From: Ureibacillus thermosphaericus | Lineage (GTDB): Bacteria > Bacillota > Bacilli > Bacillales_A > Planococcaceae | Direction of reading: 5' to 3' | DNA: 64,000 nucleotides | NCBI RefSeq assembly: GCF_012396605.1 | Contig: NZ_JAAXPW010000006.1 | Coordinates: forward strand, 1 to 64,000 | Part shown: in pieces, positions 49,096 through 58,927 of the stretch | Layout of the letters: each line of letters begins with the position of its first letter | Position numbering within the stretch: the stretch's first letter is position 1 | The notes under the pieces: model-generated | Seen by the model: only the letters and a program-made list of their open reading frames with translations | Databases searched by the model: none | What the model was told of the DNA's origin: nothing | Program-made: the position numbers and the translations under genes

Positions 49096-49512
49096 ATGTC
49101 ATTGTCGAAAGATTCGTTTCCTTTATTTGGATACGAACTGCTAAGAGATTATTTAGTGCCATCCATTTTAGGAAAGCATGAAAAAGATATTCTATATTGG
49201 GCAGGAAAAGATTTAGCTCGCAAATTTCCATGCACCGATATTCCTTTAATCATTTCCTTTTTTAAAGATGCCGGATGGGGTGATCTTACCCTTGAAAAAG
49301 AAATGAAAGACGGATTTGTGTTTAGTTTGACGAATGAACCGGAGTTGCTAAAGATTAATGAAAGAAATTTTCGCTTAGAAGCTGGCTTCATTGCCGAACA
49401 AATCCAAAACTTTAAAGGTGTTTTGACGGAATGCTATGAAGAGAAAAAAGAAAAACAACTAGAAGTAATTTTTACAGTAAAGATGGATTTAAAAGAAAAA
49501 ATTGAACGCTAA
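49096..49512 (+). CDS. yslB: DUF2507 protein YslB
   Basis: The 138-residue protein fits YslB/DUF2507, a V4R-like fold: GYELLRDYLVPSILGKHEKD, ILYWAGKDLARKFPC, FRLEAGFIAEQIQ. Its function is unknown. It is the only plus-strand host gene in this window, between sdhC and lysC as in B. subtilis. Confidence 0.88.
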   Translation: MSLSKDSFPLFGYELLRDYLVPSILGKHEKDILYWAGKDLARKFPCTDIPLIISFFKDAGWGDLTLEKEMKDGFVFSLTNEPELLKINERNFRLEAGFIAEQIQNFKGVLTECYEEKKEKQLEVIFTVKMDLKEKIER

Positions 49513-49536
49513 GGGGCTTTATTCGCCCCTTTTTAT
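49512..49536 (+). terminator. Terminator of yslB
   Basis: The stem AGGGGC/GCCCCT (49512-49517/49525-49530) and a T run end yslB and overlap the lysC stop from the other side. Confidence 0.75.
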
Positions 49537-50759
49537 ACCCATTCCTCAGCAAGATTAAATTCATCATGCAGTGCATTTGCTGCACGAATCATATCATCTT
49601 GTGGCACAACGACAGATACTTTAATTTCAGATGTAGAAACCATTTTAACAGGGATATTTTCTTGACATAAGCGTGCGAACATGCGGCCTGCTACCCCTGG
49701 ATTGGAAACCATGCCCGAACCCACGATTGACACTTTCGCTAAACCAACTTCAAAATCAGCAAATTGAAAACCTAACTCCTCTTTATGTTCTTCAAGCACT
49801 TTTACCGCATTTGTTAAATCCTCTTTTACAATTGAAAACGATATTGTCGGTTTTACTTCACTCATCACAGATTGTACAATAATATCTACGTTGACATGAT
49901 GCTTTGCTAGGGTATTAAACAAGTTGGCAAGGGAAGATTTTTCTAGTAATTCATATCCAACAGTAAAGCGGATAATATCTGATTCATAGGCGACACCACG
50001 AACAATTAAATTTCTCTCCATTTCAATCTCTCCCTTAATCAATGTACCTCGAAGATTTTTCGTACTCGAACGAACAACAATTGGTATATCAAATTTTTTT
50101 GCTAATTCGACCGCTCTCGGATGAACAATTTTCGAACCTAAATAAGATAATTCTAACATCTCATCATATGTAATATCTTTCAATTTACGAGCCTGTTGAA
50201 CTACATTAGGATCCCCTGTATATACCCCATCAAGATCCGTATAGATTTCCACACGTTCTGCATCAATGCTTTTTGCAATCGCTACCGCTGTTGCATCAGT
50301 CCCTCCAGCTCCGAGAAGGGTGATGTTGCCCTCATCATCAACACCTTGTCCGCCCGCGACTATGATTATTTCGCCTTTTTTAAACCGTTCAATAATGACA
50401 TTACCATCGACTTGATGTATGCGAGCATTTCCTGCTAATTTTCGTGTTGTTTTCATTCCAAGTTGCCAGCCTGTAAGGGAAACAGCTCTAAATCCTCTTT
50501 TTTGAATGGCGATGGAAAGCAAACTGCTAGCAATTTGATTATTGGTAGAATGGATTGCGTCTAACTCTCTTTCGGATGGTGCATCCGATAAAGAGTAAAT
50601 AATTTTTTCCAAACCCTCATTTACAGGTGGAGAGGATGGAACGACTGCTACTACATTGCGTCCAAACTTCTTCTCTTCGATGAGTCTTTTTGCTATTTCT
50701 CCAATGTTTTCAGGTGATGCTAGATTCCATTCATCCAACTTCACTACAATATTAATCAT
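49533..50759 (-). CDS. lysC: Aspartokinase homologue with degenerate active site
   Basis: The 408-residue protein aligns by eye with LysC of B. subtilis along its whole length, with two C-terminal ACT domains (VSIVGSGMVSNPGVAGRMFA; KMVSTSEIKVSVVVPQDDM). The kinase part is altered: the KFGGTSV motif is replaced by KLDEWNL, the STGEQ motif by STNNQ, and GRGGSD by GAGGTD. These positions bind ATP and aspartate in known enzymes, so activity is doubtful. A lysine riboswitch controls the gene. The ATG at 50759 has AAGGGGAG upstream. Confidence 0.85.
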   Translation of the reverse strand: MINIVVKLDEWNLASPENIGEIAKRLIEEKKFGRNVVAVVPSSPPVNEGLEKIIYSLSDAPSERELDAIHSTNNQIASSLLSIAIQKRGFRAVSLTGWQLGMKTTRKLAGNARIHQVDGNVIIERFKKGEIIIVAGGQGVDDEGNITLLGAGGTDATAVAIAKSIDAERVEIYTDLDGVYTGDPNVVQQARKLKDITYDEMLELSYLGSKIVHPRAVELAKKFDIPIVVRSSTKNLRGTLIKGEIEMERNLIVRGVAYESDIIRFTVGYELLEKSSLANLFNTLAKHHVNVDIIVQSVMSEVKPTISFSIVKEDLTNAVKVLEEHKEELGFQFADFEVGLAKVSIVGSGMVSNPGVAGRMFARLCQENIPVKMVSTSEIKVSVVVPQDDMIRAANALHDEFNLAEEWV

Positions 50760-50821
50760 CGCTACACTCCCCTTATTTTCACAAGCCATGAAATGAAGTT
50801 TCCGAATCTTATATAATTAAA

Positions 50822-50861
50822 GAAAAAAGCAACTCTTCACAAAGGATGGTGAAAAGCTGCC
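50822..50861 (-). terminator. Lysine riboswitch terminator
   Basis: A 12-bp stem (50849-50860/50829-50840) with small mismatches and TTTTTT on the minus strand lies between the riboswitch aptamer and lysC. Confidence 0.85.
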
Positions 50862-50879
50862 TCAATTTTCAGAAAACAC

Positions 50880-51062
50880 TTTATGAGATAGCTCTCCAGA
50901 ACCATTTAGATTCTGACAATCTTGCATTTCTTCAATGCAAAACCAGCCAGTAAACTGGAACAAGCAAATTTACCGCTTCGGCAATCTCCCCTTTCCCTAA
51001 CCTTCTTCAGACTTGTTCCTCTCCTCCAGTTAGGTACTCATGAATCTCGCACCTCTATCTAT
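50880..51062 (-). promoter_or_regulatory. Lysine riboswitch (L box)
   Basis: The minus strand has the L-box marks in order: AGAGGTGCGAG, CATGAGTA, GGGGAGATTGCCGAAGC, GCTGG, TGCATTGAAGAAATGCAAG, TTGTCAGA and GGAGAGCTATCTCA. P1 pairs AGATAG with CTATCT. With the following terminator it shuts off lysC when lysine is bound. Confidence 0.92.
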
Positions 51063-51102
51063 ATCTAAACTTATTTACTTTTAAAATTACATTATCATAC
51101 AG

Positions 51103-52890
51103 TTATTCCTTTGACAATGTGTCATTATGGAAATACTGATAGATTGTTTCTGCAACCACTTTTGGCATTTTCGCTTCCATTAATTCTTCCACAGAAGCTT
51201 GTTTGATTTTTTTCACTGAACCAAAATGACTCAGTAATTGTTTCTTCCGTTTTGGACCGATTCCTTCAATTTCATCAAGGACAGAGCGTAAAGCGTTCGT
51301 TTGATGTTGTTGCCGCAAAAATGTAATAGCGAAGCGATGGACTTCATCTTGTATTCGCTGAAGCAAGTAAAAAGCATCACTTGTTTTTTTCAGTGGAATC
51401 GACATAGGTGGTTCCCCGTATAATAGTTCAGATGTTCGATGCTTCTCATCTTTTGCAAGTCCTGCAATGGGAATTGATAATCCAAGCTCATCTTCCAACA
51501 CTTCTCGTGCAACTTCAATTTGCCCTTTACCACCGTCAACAATAATTAGATCAGGAAGTGGCAATTGTTCTTTTAATACACGGGTATAGCGCCTGCGAAT
51601 CACCTCTTGCATCGCTCCATAGTCGTCATGTTTCGCCGTATTTTTTAATTTATATTTGCGATATTCTTTTTTTGCCGGCTTTCCATTAATAAATACGACC
51701 ATTGCGCTAACAGGATCTGCTCCATGCATGTGGCTGTTATCAAAGGCTTCAATTCTATAAGGCGTTTCAATATTTAGAGCCTCACCTAATTGTTGACAAG
51801 CGCCAATTGTCCTCTCTTCCTGGCGTTCAATTAATTGGAATTTTTCTTCGATTGCAAGCATTGCATTTTTCTTTGCTAAATCCACCAGTTCTTTTTTTGT
51901 GCCACGTTTTGGCACCAATACTCTTATATTTAATAATTTTTCTAAAATGCTTTTATCAATTGTTTCTGGAATCAATATTTCTTTTGGCTTTAAATGTTCT
52001 GTATCATAGAAACGCCCTACAAAAGTTAAAAATTCCTCTTCCGGATCACGGTAAATAGGAAATACAGAAACATCTCTTTCAATTAATTTTCCTTGTCGAA
52101 CGAAAAAGACTTGAACACACATCCACCCTTTTTCAACTGCATATCCAAATACGTCCCGGTTCGTTTGGTCTCCTGAAACGATTTTTTGCTTTTCCATAAC
52201 CGTTTCGATATATTGAATTTGATCTCGATATTCCTTTGCTCTTTCAAATTCAAGCTTTTCCGCAGCCTCCATCATTTTTTTCTCTAATTCTTTTTTTACT
52301 TGTTCATGGCCGCCATTTAAGAATTTTATGATTTCATTTGTCATTTCTTCAAAAATTTTCGGATCTATATCTTTAACACATGGAGCTAAACATTGCCCCA
52401 AATGATAATACAAACAAACTCGATCTGGCAGTCGGTTGCATTTTCTTAATGGATAGATGCGGTTGAGGAGCTTCTTTGTTTCATTCGCGGCAGATACATT
52501 CGGATAAGGTCCAAAATATTTAGCTTTGTCTTTTTTCACTTTTCTTGTCGTAATAATTCTTGGATAAATTTCATTGGTAATTTTAATATAAGGATAACTC
52601 TTGTCATCCTTTAACATTACGTTATATTTTGGATCATATTGTTTGATTAAATTGAGCTCCAAAATTAAAGCCTCTAAATCACTTGAAGTAACAATATATT
52701 CAAAATCTTCTATTTCACTAACTAGCAGTTGAGTTTTACCATCATGGGAACCAGTAAAATAGGATCGAACTCTATTTTTTAAGACTTTTGCCTTTCCGAC
52801 GTAAATAACCGTTCCTTGTCGGTCTTTCATTAAGTAGCATCCAGGCAAATCTGGTAACAGCGCCAATTTATTTTGAATTGTTTCATTCAT
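51103..52890 (-). CDS. uvrC: Excinuclease ABC subunit C
   Basis: The 595-residue protein has a GIY-YIG nuclease ([20 protein letters not shown]), a UVR domain ([18 protein letters not shown]), the UvrC RNase H domain ([34 protein letters not shown]) and a C-terminal helix-hairpin-helix ([18 protein letters not shown]). It makes both cuts in nucleotide excision repair. Confidence 0.96.
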   Translation of the reverse strand: MNETIQNKLALLPDLPGCYLMKDRQGTVIYVGKAKVLKNRVRSYFTGSHDGKTQLLVSEIEDFEYIVTSSDLEALILELNLIKQYDPKYNVMLKDDKSYPYIKITNEIYPRIITTRKVKKDKAKYFGPYPNVSAANETKKLLNRIYPLRKCNRLPDRVCLYYHLGQCLAPCVKDIDPKIFEEMTNEIIKFLNGGHEQVKKELEKKMMEAAEKLEFERAKEYRDQIQYIETVMEKQKIVSGDQTNRDVFGYAVEKGWMCVQVFFVRQGKLIERDVSVFPIYRDPEEEFLTFVGRFYDTEHLKPKEILIPETIDKSILEKLLNIRVLVPKRGTKKELVDLAKKNAMLAIEEKFQLIERQEERTIGACQQLGEALNIETPYRIEAFDNSHMHGADPVSAMVVFINGKPAKKEYRKYKLKNTAKHDDYGAMQEVIRRRYTRVLKEQLPLPDLIIVDGGKGQIEVAREVLEDELGLSIPIAGLAKDEKHRTSELLYGEPPMSIPLKKTSDAFYLLQRIQDEVHRFAITFLRQQHQTNALRSVLDEIEGIGPKRKKQLLSHFGSVKKIKQASVEELMEAKMPKVVAETIYQYFHNDTLSKE

Positions 52891-52993
52891 GGAGTATCAC
52901 CTTACATTTAATCAACCTACTTTAACTCTATTATACGAATATCTTAAAGCAAAAATCGATAAGTTTTCTTTTAAATCAATAATCATATCCAAA

Positions 52994-53029
52994 ATAAAAA
53001 ATCGAGCACAAACAAATTCTTTGTGCTCG
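52994..53029 (-). terminator. trxA terminator
   Basis: A 10-bp stem (53003-53012/53020-53029) is followed by TTTTTTATTTT on the minus strand. Confidence 0.85.
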
Positions 53030-53037
53030 GTTGAATA

Positions 53038-53352
53038 TTATTTATTGTTGTTGATGAATTCAACTAATGCTTCTTTTGGTTGGAAGCCAACAGTTTTTGC
53101 AATTAATTGGCCATCTTTAAATAAAAGCAAAGATGGAATCGACATAATTTGATATTCAGCAGCTGTTGCTGGATTGTTATCAACATCAACTTTTACAATT
53201 TTCACTTCTGAACCCATTTCGGCATCGAGTTCTTCTAATACAGGTGCAATCATTTTACAAGGTCCACACCAAGCTGCCCAGAAATCTACTAATACTAAAC
53301 CAGAAGAGATTTCTTGTGAAAAGTTTTGATCAGTAGCATGTACAATTGCCAT
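53038..53352 (-). CDS. trxA: Thioredoxin
   Basis: The 104-residue protein has the WAAWCGPCK active site and the cis-Pro MSIPSLLLFKDG loop. It is the main thiol reductant. GGAGG precedes the ATG; a spacer and terminator separate it from uvrC. Confidence 0.97.
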   Translation of the reverse strand: MAIVHATDQNFSQEISSGLVLVDFWAAWCGPCKMIAPVLEELDAEMGSEVKIVKVDVDNNPATAAEYQIMSIPSLLLFKDGQLIAKTVGFQPKEALVEFINNNK

Positions 53353-53486
53353 TTATAAAATGCCTCCTTAATGTAACATCTTTTAGTAGTATAGCACGTT
53401 AAAAATTCAAAGGGTAGTAAAGTGTTTTAAGAAATTGAAATCCGTTCATCTAACAAACAAATTCCTTTAATGATTTACTTTTTCAC

Positions 53487-53522
53487 AATAAATAACCACA
53501 TCTCTGAGATTTGAGATGTGGT
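53487..53522 (-). terminator. etf operon terminator
   Basis: A perfect 10-bp stem (53495-53504/53513-53522) with TATTTATT on the minus strand follows etfA. It ends the fadR-enoyl-CoA hydratase-etfB-etfA unit. Confidence 0.8.
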
Positions 53523-53545
53523 GAGGAGATTACCAGTTTTAGATT

Positions 53546-54523
53546 TTAAGAATTTACTTTTAATGCTTTAATTTCTTCAATTAATAACGGAACGACTTCA
53601 AATAAGTCGCCGACAATTCCATAATCAGCAACTTTGAAAATGTTTGCTTCAGGGTCTTTGTTAATTGCAACAATTACTTTTGAGTTAGACATACCTGCTA
53701 AGTGCTGAATTGCACCAGAAATACCACACGCGATGTATAAATCTGGTGTTACCACTTTACCTGTTTGACCAATTTGCATTGCATAATCGCAATAACCCGC
53801 ATCACAAGCACCACGGGAAGCACCTACTGCACCGCCCAGTAAGTTGGCAAGCTCTCTTAATGGTTCAAATCCTTCTGCTGATTTTACACCGCGACCGCCA
53901 GACACGATTACTTTCGCTTCAGATAAATCAACACCTGTTGTTGCATTGCGAACAACTTCTTTTACAATCGTACGCAAGTTTTTAATATCTACAGATACAG
54001 ATTGAACGTCTCCTGTGCGGCTTTCATCTCGTTCAAGTGGCGCAATATTGTTAGGACGAACTGTCACGAACACGAGTCCTTCTTTAATTTTTACTTTTTC
54101 AAAAGCTTTACCTGAGTAAATTGGACGTACAAATAGTGCATCATCGCCTGTTCCTTCAATCTCTGTTACATCTGAAATCAATCCAGATTGCAGGCGAGAT
54201 GCCACTTTAGGTGATAAATCTTTCCCTAAAGACGTATGCCCAATAACGATTCCTTCAGGTTTTTCTTGTTCCACAAGAGCTAATAAAGCTTGGCTGAAGC
54301 CATCTGAAGTATATGTTTTTAAATGTGGATGTTCCACAACGAGCGCTCGGTCAGCTCCATATGCAATTAATTCCTTTGCAAGATCTGCTACTTGATCGCC
54401 AAATAACGCGCCTACAACTTCTCCACCATCTGAGATTTGCTTTGCTGCAGCGATTGCTTCAAATGAAACATTACGTAAAGCACCGTCACGTACTTCTCCT
54501 AATACCAATATTTTTTTTGCCAT
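53546..54523 (-). CDS. etfA: Electron transfer flavoprotein alpha subunit
   Basis: The 325-residue protein has the ETF alpha C-terminal signature (LYIACGISGAIQHLAGMSN, then INKDPEANIF) with the FAD domain. With EtfB it takes electrons from acyl-CoA dehydrogenases. Part of the fatty acid oxidation group. Confidence 0.95.
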   Translation of the reverse strand: MAKKILVLGEVRDGALRNVSFEAIAAAKQISDGGEVVGALFGDQVADLAKELIAYGADRALVVEHPHLKTYTSDGFSQALLALVEQEKPEGIVIGHTSLGKDLSPKVASRLQSGLISDVTEIEGTGDDALFVRPIYSGKAFEKVKIKEGLVFVTVRPNNIAPLERDESRTGDVQSVSVDIKNLRTIVKEVVRNATTGVDLSEAKVIVSGGRGVKSAEGFEPLRELANLLGGAVGASRGACDAGYCDYAMQIGQTGKVVTPDLYIACGISGAIQHLAGMSNSKVIVAINKDPEANIFKVADYGIVGDLFEVVPLLIEEIKALKVNS

Positions 54524-54596
54524 TGTTTTCCCTCCATTACCGTACGAATCTAATGAAATCTAATACTCTTCAATCCATTCTAATTGTTCAGAAAAT

Positions 54597-55370
54597 TTAA
54601 ATCACTTTTGCTTCCGTATGAAGTAAATTTACTAATTCTTTCACTTGGTCTTTTAGTTCTCCTTCTAAGATGCGACCAGCAGATTTTTGTGGTGGTAAAA
54701 ATACTTCCACTGTTTCAATTTTTGTTTCAACATCATCTTCATCGATGTCTAAATCATCTAATTCTAACTCTTCAAGCGGTTTTTTCTTCGCTTTCATAAT
54801 ACCTGGTAAAGAAGGATATCTCGGTTCATTCAATCCTTGTTGAGCTGTAACTAATAAAGGCAAGCTCGTTTCTATAATTTCAGAATCTCCTTCAACGTCA
54901 CGAACAACTTTCACGTTATTTCCATCAATTTCTAATTTTGTAATCGTTGTTACATAATTAATGCCTAATAAATCAGCAACTCTTGGTCCAGTTTGACCAG
55001 AACCACCATCAATTGCAACATTTCCTGCCAAGATTAAATCTGGCTCTTTGTCTTTTAAATATTCAGCGAGAATATAAGCTGCACCACTGTGGTCTAGCTC
55101 GTCCAAATCATCTTCTGTATTGATTAAAACCGCTTCATCAGCACCCATTGCAAGAGCCGTGCGCAGTTGTTTTTCCGCTTCTTCATTGCCGATGGAGATT
55201 ACCGTTACTTTTCCACCATGTTGATCTCTTACTTGAATTGCTTCTTCAATGGCATATTCATCATATGGATTGATAATGAATTCAGCGCCGTCTTCTTGAA
55301 TTTTTCCATCTTGAATGACGATTTTTTCTTCTGTATCAAAAGTGCGTTTCATTAATACGAAAATGTTCAT
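54597..55370 (-). CDS. etfB: Electron transfer flavoprotein beta subunit
   Basis: The 257-residue protein has MNIFVLMKRTFDTEEKI, NPYDEYAIEEAIQVRD and AIDGGSGQTGPRVADLL. It binds AMP and pairs with EtfA. It lies 19 bases after the enoyl-CoA hydratase gene. Confidence 0.95.
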   Translation of the reverse strand: MNIFVLMKRTFDTEEKIVIQDGKIQEDGAEFIINPYDEYAIEEAIQVRDQHGGKVTVISIGNEEAEKQLRTALAMGADEAVLINTEDDLDELDHSGAAYILAEYLKDKEPDLILAGNVAIDGGSGQTGPRVADLLGINYVTTITKLEIDGNNVKVVRDVEGDSEIIETSLPLLVTAQQGLNEPRYPSLPGIMKAKKKPLEELELDDLDIDEDDVETKIETVEVFLPPQKSAGRILEGELKDQVKELVNLLHTEAKVI

Positions 55371-55389
55371 GTAAATTACCTCCTAAAAA

Positions 55390-56160
55390 TTATTTGCCAC
55401 TAAAAGTAGGTTGGCGTTTTTCAATAAATGCTTGAATTCCTTCTTTTGCATCTTCTGAATTAAATACAATGCCGAATTGCTCTGCTTCCGCTTTGATTCC
55501 TTCTTCGAATGATTTCTTACTGTATTGTAATGCATGAATAGCAGCTTTTAATGAAACCGGGCTCTTTTTGGCAATTTTTTTCGCCAATTCTAATGCTTGC
55601 GGTAAAAGTTCTTCTTGTGGTACAGCCTTATTTGCTAGCCCCCATTGTACGGCCTCTGCCCCTGAAATCGGCTCTCCTGTAAAAATCATTTCAGCAGCCT
55701 TTGCTAATCCGACATATCGCGGTAATCTTTGTGTTCCACCAAATCCAGGAATAATTCCAAGATTTAATTCAGGAAGACCCAACTTCGCGTCTTCAGCGAC
55801 ATATCGAATATGGCAACTCATCGCAAGTTCCAATCCACCGCCAAGTGCGGCACCATGAATTGCTGCGATGACAGGTTTTGGGAAAGATTCCAAGCGATCA
55901 AAAACAGCTTGTCCATTTTCTGCGAGATTTACTGCCTGTTGTTCAGATGAAACATCTGTGAACTCTTTAATATCAGCTCCTGCTGAAAAGAAACGTCCTT
56001 CACCGTGAAGTAAAACAACTCGAACATCATTATTATGTTCAACTTCAGTCATCAATTCGTCTAATTCACGGATTAGCTGTTGTGCTAGTGCATTTGCTGG
56101 CGGACGATTGATTGTTACAATCGCAACACCGTCTTCTGCTCTCCATTTTAGAAATTCCAT
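55390..56160 (-). CDS. fadB: Enoyl-CoA hydratase
   Basis: The 256-residue protein is a crotonase: GRFFSAGADIKEF (oxyanion hole), AAIHGAALGGGLELAMSCH and ELNLGIIPGFGGTQRLPR with the catalytic Glu. It hydrates enoyl-CoA in beta-oxidation. It corresponds to fadB (ysiB) of B. subtilis by place. Confidence 0.92.
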   Translation of the reverse strand: MEFLKWRAEDGVAIVTINRPPANALAQQLIRELDELMTEVEHNNDVRVVLLHGEGRFFSAGADIKEFTDVSSEQQAVNLAENGQAVFDRLESFPKPVIAAIHGAALGGGLELAMSCHIRYVAEDAKLGLPELNLGIIPGFGGTQRLPRYVGLAKAAEMIFTGEPISGAEAVQWGLANKAVPQEELLPQALELAKKIAKKSPVSLKAAIHALQYSKKSFEEGIKAEAEQFGIVFNSEDAKEGIQAFIEKRQPTFSGK

Positions 56161-56173
56161 GAAGACACTCCTT

Positions 56174-56755
56174 TTAATTATTTTTTAGACCATTCAATAG
56201 TAGATGCTTTACTTTAGGTGCATTATCTAAGAGGCTGTATCTGAAATCATTCATCACCCAAGACGTAATTGTCTCATCGATTGTTCCAAATACCATTTGT
56301 CTTGCAACTCTCACATCCATTGTTGGATTAAATTCGCCATTCATCATGCCTTCTACCAATATATTATCAAGAAGATTCAAATATTCTTTTAAAATTGCAT
56401 TAATCTTTAACCTAAGCTCCTTATTTGATTGGCGCAATTCTAATTGGGTGACTGTCGCAAGGTGTTTATTATTGGCCAACACACTAAAATGGTTGTCTAT
56501 CATTTTTGATAGTTTGTCAGAGGCGTTAGCACCAGTTTGAATGATTTCTTCTAAATTTTCAATAAAAACTCTCATTTTTTCTTTAAACAAGGAAATTAAA
56601 ATATCCTCTTTATTTTTAAAATACAGGTAAATGGTCCCGTCTGCAACACCTGCTTGTTTAGCAATTTTTGAAATTTGTGTTTGATGATAGCCATTTTCGG
56701 CAATCGCAATAACTGCTGCTTCAATTATTTGCATGTATTTCGGTTTATCTCGATT
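56174..56755 (-). CDS. fadR: Fatty acid regulator FadR (TetR family)
   Basis: The 193-residue protein has a TetR HTH (KYMQIIEAAVIAIAENGYHQ, then TQISKIAKQAGVADGTIYLY) and an effector domain. It represses fatty acid degradation genes until long-chain acyl-CoA binds. The ATG at 56755 (MNRDKPKYMQ) is chosen over an upstream hydrophobic extension. A FadR site lies 34 bases upstream. Confidence 0.92.
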   Translation of the reverse strand, partial: NRDKPKYMQIIEAAVIAIAENGYHQTQISKIAKQAGVADGTIYLYFKNKEDILISLFKEKMRVFIENLEEIIQTGANASDKLSKMIDNHFSVLANNKHLATVTQLELRQSNKELRLKINAILKEYLNLLDNILVEGMMNGEFNPTMDVRVARQMVFGTIDETITSWVMNDFRYSLLDNAPKVKHLLLNGLKNN

Positions 56756-56788
56756 CATGATGTTCACCACCAAAAAAATAAGAAAATA

Positions 56789-56806
56789 TGAATGATTATT
56801 CATTCA
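56789..56806. promoter_or_regulatory. FadR operator
   Basis: TGAATGATTATTCATTCA fits the FadR consensus of B. subtilis (TGAATGANTANTCATTCA) at every fixed position. It lies between lcfA and fadR and so controls fadR, fadB and etfBA. A half site (TGAATGAATA, minus strand 58685-58676) lies upstream of lcfA. Confidence 0.88.
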
Positions 56807-56851
56807 TATTTTCATATTATAATTTCATGAACTTTCTGTCAATAACTAATG

Positions 56852-58543
56852 CTATTTCGCTTGAAGCTCCTTAGCTTTCTGTTTTTCCTCATCAATTAAT
56901 GTTCTTCTTAAAATTTTTCCTACTGCTGTTTTCGGTAGTGAATCTCTAAATTCATAAATGCGAGGTACTTTGTAAGCAGCTAAATTATTGCGGCAATATT
57001 TATTCAATTCATCTTCCGTCACTGTTTTACCCTCTTTTAATACAATGAAAGCTTTCACCGTTTCTCCCCGATATGGATCTGGAACTCCAACTACAACACA
57101 TTCTTGAACCGCTTCATGTTCGTACAATACTTCCTCTACTTCTCGCGGATAAATATTAAATCCGCCAGCGATAATGACATCTTTTTTACGATCTACAACA
57201 TAGAAATATCCTTCTTCATCCATATATCCTAAATCTCCAGTTAAGAACCATCCATCTGCAAACACTTTTGCAGTTTCCTCAGGGCGTTTCCAATATCCCT
57301 TCATCACTTGAGGTCCACGAATCGCGATTTCTCCTACTTCTCCAGGTGATAAAATTTCATTTTCTCCTGGTTTCATAATCACCGCTTCTGTATCAGGCCA
57401 AGGAACTCCAATCGAGCCAACTACTCGTTTTCCCCAAATAAAGTTTGCATGGGTTACTGGTGAAGTTTCCGTTAAGCCGTAGCCTTCTACAAGTTTCCCA
57501 CCAGTGATTTCTTCAAATTTTTCTTGTACTTCCACAGGTAGTGGAGCAGAACCACTTATACATGCATTGATGGAAGACAAATCATATTTAGATAAATCCG
57601 GATGGTTTAATAGACCAATATACATTGTTGGTGCACCAGGGAATAAAGTAGGTTTTTGTTTATCAATGGTTTTTAACACTTGTTCCACTTCAAATTTAGG
57701 AAGCAATACCATTTTGTTTGATTTCATGACGGATAAAATCAGCACTGTAGTCATGCCGTATACATGGAAGAAAGGAAGCAATCCTAATATAATTTCTTTT
57801 CCTTCCTCACATTTATATAACCATGCATCACACATCATTGTATTGGCAATTAAATTTTTGTGAGTCAACATTACCCCTTTAGGAACGCCAGTCGTACCAC
57901 CAGTATATTGAAGAAGGGCTAAATCTTCTTCAAAATTAAAAGGCACATCAATTGGTTTCGGTTTTTCAACCTTCATGATTTCCGTGAATAAATGTGTGGA
58001 ACCACGATGTTCTACTTTGACACTAAAGCCATATTGTTTCTTCTGAATAAAAGGATATACGAGATTTTTCGGAAATGGAAGATAATCTTTAATACCCGTG
58101 ATGATAACGTTTTCAATTTGTGTTCGATGAATGACTTTCATGATTCTTGGGTATAAAATATCCAATGCCAAAATTACTTTTGCTTCAGAGTCCTGCATTT
58201 GATACTCTAATTCCCTCTCTGTGTAAAGCGGATTTGTTTGAACGACAATTCCTCCTGCATATAAAATACCGTAATAAGCTATAACTGCCTGTGGACAGTT
58301 TGGTAACATGATTGCTACCCGATCTCCTTTTTCAACCCCTAAAAAACGAAGATAGTTGGCAAATTTTAATGCTGATTCATACAGCTCTTGATAATCCAAT
58401 TCCCTTCCCATAAAATGTATTGCACATTTTTTTGGATTTTTTTCGTATGCTCTTGTCAAAAATGTTTGGACGGGAATTTCTTCATACTCCAGCGTATGCG
58501 GTATCTCAGCAGGATAATGTTTAAGCCAAATTTTACTAGACAT
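56852..58543 (-). CDS. lcfA: Long-chain fatty acid-CoA ligase
   Basis: The 563-residue protein has the AMP-binding motif LLQYTGGTTGVPKGVMLTH, EGYGLTETSPV, GWFLTGDLGYMDEEGYFYVV and the C-terminal PKTAVGKILRR. It activates fatty acids for beta-oxidation. The ATG at 58543 has AAGGGGG upstream; the longer frame to 58624 is not used. The stretch 58625-58774 is AT-rich with promoter-like elements and a FadR half site. Confidence 0.93.
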   Translation of the reverse strand: MSSKIWLKHYPAEIPHTLEYEEIPVQTFLTRAYEKNPKKCAIHFMGRELDYQELYESALKFANYLRFLGVEKGDRVAIMLPNCPQAVIAYYGILYAGGIVVQTNPLYTERELEYQMQDSEAKVILALDILYPRIMKVIHRTQIENVIITGIKDYLPFPKNLVYPFIQKKQYGFSVKVEHRGSTHLFTEIMKVEKPKPIDVPFNFEEDLALLQYTGGTTGVPKGVMLTHKNLIANTMMCDAWLYKCEEGKEIILGLLPFFHVYGMTTVLILSVMKSNKMVLLPKFEVEQVLKTIDKQKPTLFPGAPTMYIGLLNHPDLSKYDLSSINACISGSAPLPVEVQEKFEEITGGKLVEGYGLTETSPVTHANFIWGKRVVGSIGVPWPDTEAVIMKPGENEILSPGEVGEIAIRGPQVMKGYWKRPEETAKVFADGWFLTGDLGYMDEEGYFYVVDRKKDVIIAGGFNIYPREVEEVLYEHEAVQECVVVGVPDPYRGETVKAFIVLKEGKTVTEDELNKYCRNNLAAYKVPRIYEFRDSLPKTAVGKILRRTLIDEEKQKAKELQAK

Positions 58544-58774
58544 CAACACATCCCCCTTGCGTAAATGTTCAAATTTTCTTGCAATTGTTACATTTATTAT
58601 AATTGAAAAGAAATGGTCTTTCAAACTATTTTTTTAGAATTATAATTTTTTTCTACTTTAATTCTTAATTTTTCTTATTCATTCAATAATTTTAATACTA
58701 TTTTCTATGACGAAAAATGTCGAATAATAGGGTTATTTACTATTTTGATATAACTATTAATAACTTTGTAACAA

Positions 58775-58815
58775 TAAAAAAACTAGTAGAAACGCATGTT
58801 AACGTTTCTACTAGT
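58775..58815 (-). terminator. Terminator of polX-mutSB-yshE group
   Basis: A perfect 13-bp stem (58782-58794/58803-58815) and TTTTTTTATT on the minus strand follow the tiny gene at 58838. Confidence 0.9.
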
Positions 58816-58837
58816 ATTAAAATTTTAATAATAACCA

Positions 58838-58918
58838 TTATAGTGAAAGTAAATAATAAAATCCTATAATAAAAAATAAGACAGCTACAACGATAAGCAC
58901 TTTTGCTAATTTGTCCAT
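58838..58918 (-). CDS. Tiny membrane protein (26 residues)
   Basis: A short gene with AGGAGGTTCC directly before the ATG at 58918, overlapping the yshE stop region. The product begins MDKLAKVLIVVAVLFFIIGF and is one membrane helix with a charged N-terminus. It ends just before a strong terminator. Not recognised; possibly a small membrane regulator or a spore-related peptide. Confidence 0.65.
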   Translation of the reverse strand: MDKLAKVLIVVAVLFFIIGFYYLLSL

Positions 58919-58927
58919 TGGAACCTC

